Below are positions 5,464 to 6,055 of a stretch of DNA of 6,055 nt, piece by piece (position 1 is the first letter of the stretch; every line of letters starts with the position of its first letter). Under the pieces are notes generated by a model. The model ran no database searches, was not told the DNA's origin, and worked only from the letters and a program-made list of their open reading frames with translations. A program made the position numbers and the translations under genes. Location: assembly GCA_900553215.1 (NCBI GenBank), contig USCJ01000090.1, positions 1 to 6,055 on the forward strand, read 5' to 3'. Source of the stretch: an uncultured Collinsella sp. (GTDB taxonomy: Bacteria > Actinomycetota > Coriobacteriia > Coriobacteriales > Coriobacteriaceae).

Positions 5464-6045
5464 TTGGCGCGCGTAAAACAAATAATCGGATGGACCGCGA
5501 TAATTCTGTTCGCTGCAACGCTGGCGGGCATCTGGGTGCTGACGGAGCAAAATGCGGTGGAGACGTCGTTGCTGAGCGAGTCCACCGCGCGTGTGGTGGA
5601 GGGCCAGGTTACGGGCGTTCAGGCTACCGATGCCACGGGTGAAGCTCAGACCGAGAACGGGATGACCGGGGGCACCGATTCGACTGCTTCGAATGTCCGG
5701 TCTGGCCGACTTGCTTCCATTCGAATGTGGGTGGGCACGAACGTCCGTCGCGTTGCCCATACCGTAGAGTTTTTCTTCGTCGGATTGTTCGCCTCGGTGG
5801 TCGTGGTTTGCTTTTCCAGGCGTCCGTGGAGCGTATGCTCCCGTTGCGTGCCCGTGTTGCTCTTTTGCGCCGTCTGCTCCGTTGGCGATCAGGTACATAA
5901 GATCTTTGTTCCCGGCAGGCATTTCGACGTTATCGATTTAGGATTCGATGCTGCGGGCTATGTTACCGCGATGCTGTTGGTATTGCTGGCAGCGGTGTTG
6001 GTGCGCCATGCGACTCGGCCGGTCGGCGCCCATGCGAGGCGCTAG
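5464..6045 (+). CDS. VanZ-family membrane protein
   Basis: This integral membrane protein has 193 residues. TM1 (about 6-25) is followed by TEQNAVETSLLSESTARVV, which matches the SxQxxxxSxxxS-like motif seen after TM1 in VanZ-like proteins. The core motifs are RRVAHTVEF (95-103, with Arg95, His99 and Glu102) and GDQVHKIFVPGRHFDVID (141-158), corresponding to the family's RxxAHxxEY and D-x-x-H-x-F-x-PGR-x-x-x-x-D patterns. TM2 (about 102-119), TM3 (about 124-140) and TM4 (about 162-182) complete the fold. A polar loop of about 65 residues, rich in Thr, Gly, Ser and Glu, separates TM1 from the core. VanZ from Tn1546 gives low-level teicoplanin resistance by an unknown mechanism, but most family members have no shown resistance role, and none should be assumed here. 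The TTG start is set by a strong AGGAGG site. The gene may share transcription with the recombinase. Confidence 0.85.
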   Translation: MARVKQIIGWTAIILFAATLAGIWVLTEQNAVETSLLSESTARVVEGQVTGVQATDATGEAQTENGMTGGTDSTASNVRSGRLASIRMWVGTNVRRVAHTVEFFFVGLFASVVVVCFSRRPWSVCSRCVPVLLFCAVCSVGDQVHKIFVPGRHFDVIDLGFDAAGYVTAMLLVLLAAVLVRHATRPVGAHARR

Positions 6046-6055
6046 CTGGTAACAA

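Noticed and set aside
5688..5728. 9-bp direct repeat ttcgaatgt (5688-5696 and 5720-5728)
   Set aside because: It lies inside the vanZ-like gene in two different reading frames, with no further symmetry. Probably chance.
5443..5922. 159-codon minus-strand frame opposite the vanZ-like gene
   Set aside because: The + strand frame has VanZ motifs and a strong ribosome binding site; the antisense frame has neither.

Overview
The window comes from a moderately high-GC bacterium with bacterial signals throughout: purine-rich ribosome binding sites, GTG and TTG starts, and U-tailed terminators. Codon use and gene content (a long FtsE with FtsX, an RNase R, a small serine recombinase and a VanZ-like protein) suggest Coriobacteriia, perhaps a gut relative of Collinsella. 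That placement is inferred from style and is not proven. All recognisable genes lie on the + strand.

Positions 1-195 hold the leader of the first operon, perhaps overlapping the 3' end of an unidentified upstream gene. The leader has a strong hairpin (6-50), two shorter inverted repeats, an extended -10 promoter (TGCTAAAAT, 142-150) and an AAGGAG site before a GTG start. Positions 196-2308 encode the cell-division ABC system: ftsE (ATPase, with an unusual ~169-residue Pro/Ala/Gln-rich N-terminal extension) overlaps ftsX (four-helix membrane partner) by 14 nt. The pair ends at a canonical terminator (2333-2366).

Positions 2444-4575 carry rnr, encoding RNase R, complete in content but split by an apparent single-base loss near 3791-3793. 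The N-terminal OB domains and catalytic aspartates lie in one frame. The rest of the RNB domain and the S1 domain lie in the frame one base back. A hairpin at 4601-4632 follows.

Positions 4633-6055 look accessory. An AT-richer, hairpin-forming leader precedes a 201-residue serine recombinase (4753-5358), and a VanZ-family membrane protein with a TTG start follows (5464-6045). A perfect 10-bp inverted repeat (4633-4642 and 5389-5398) brackets the recombinase gene almost exactly, which is the most unexpected structural signal here apart from the rnr lesion.

Functionally, FtsE and FtsX form one complex that couples ATP hydrolysis to peptidoglycan remodelling at the septum. RNase R is a separate RNA-decay unit between terminators. 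The recombinase and VanZ-like genes have no visible link to either, and no cargo beyond them is visible. No tRNA, rRNA, CRISPR array or complete insertion sequence was seen, and there is no gene-free stretch longer than 300 bases.
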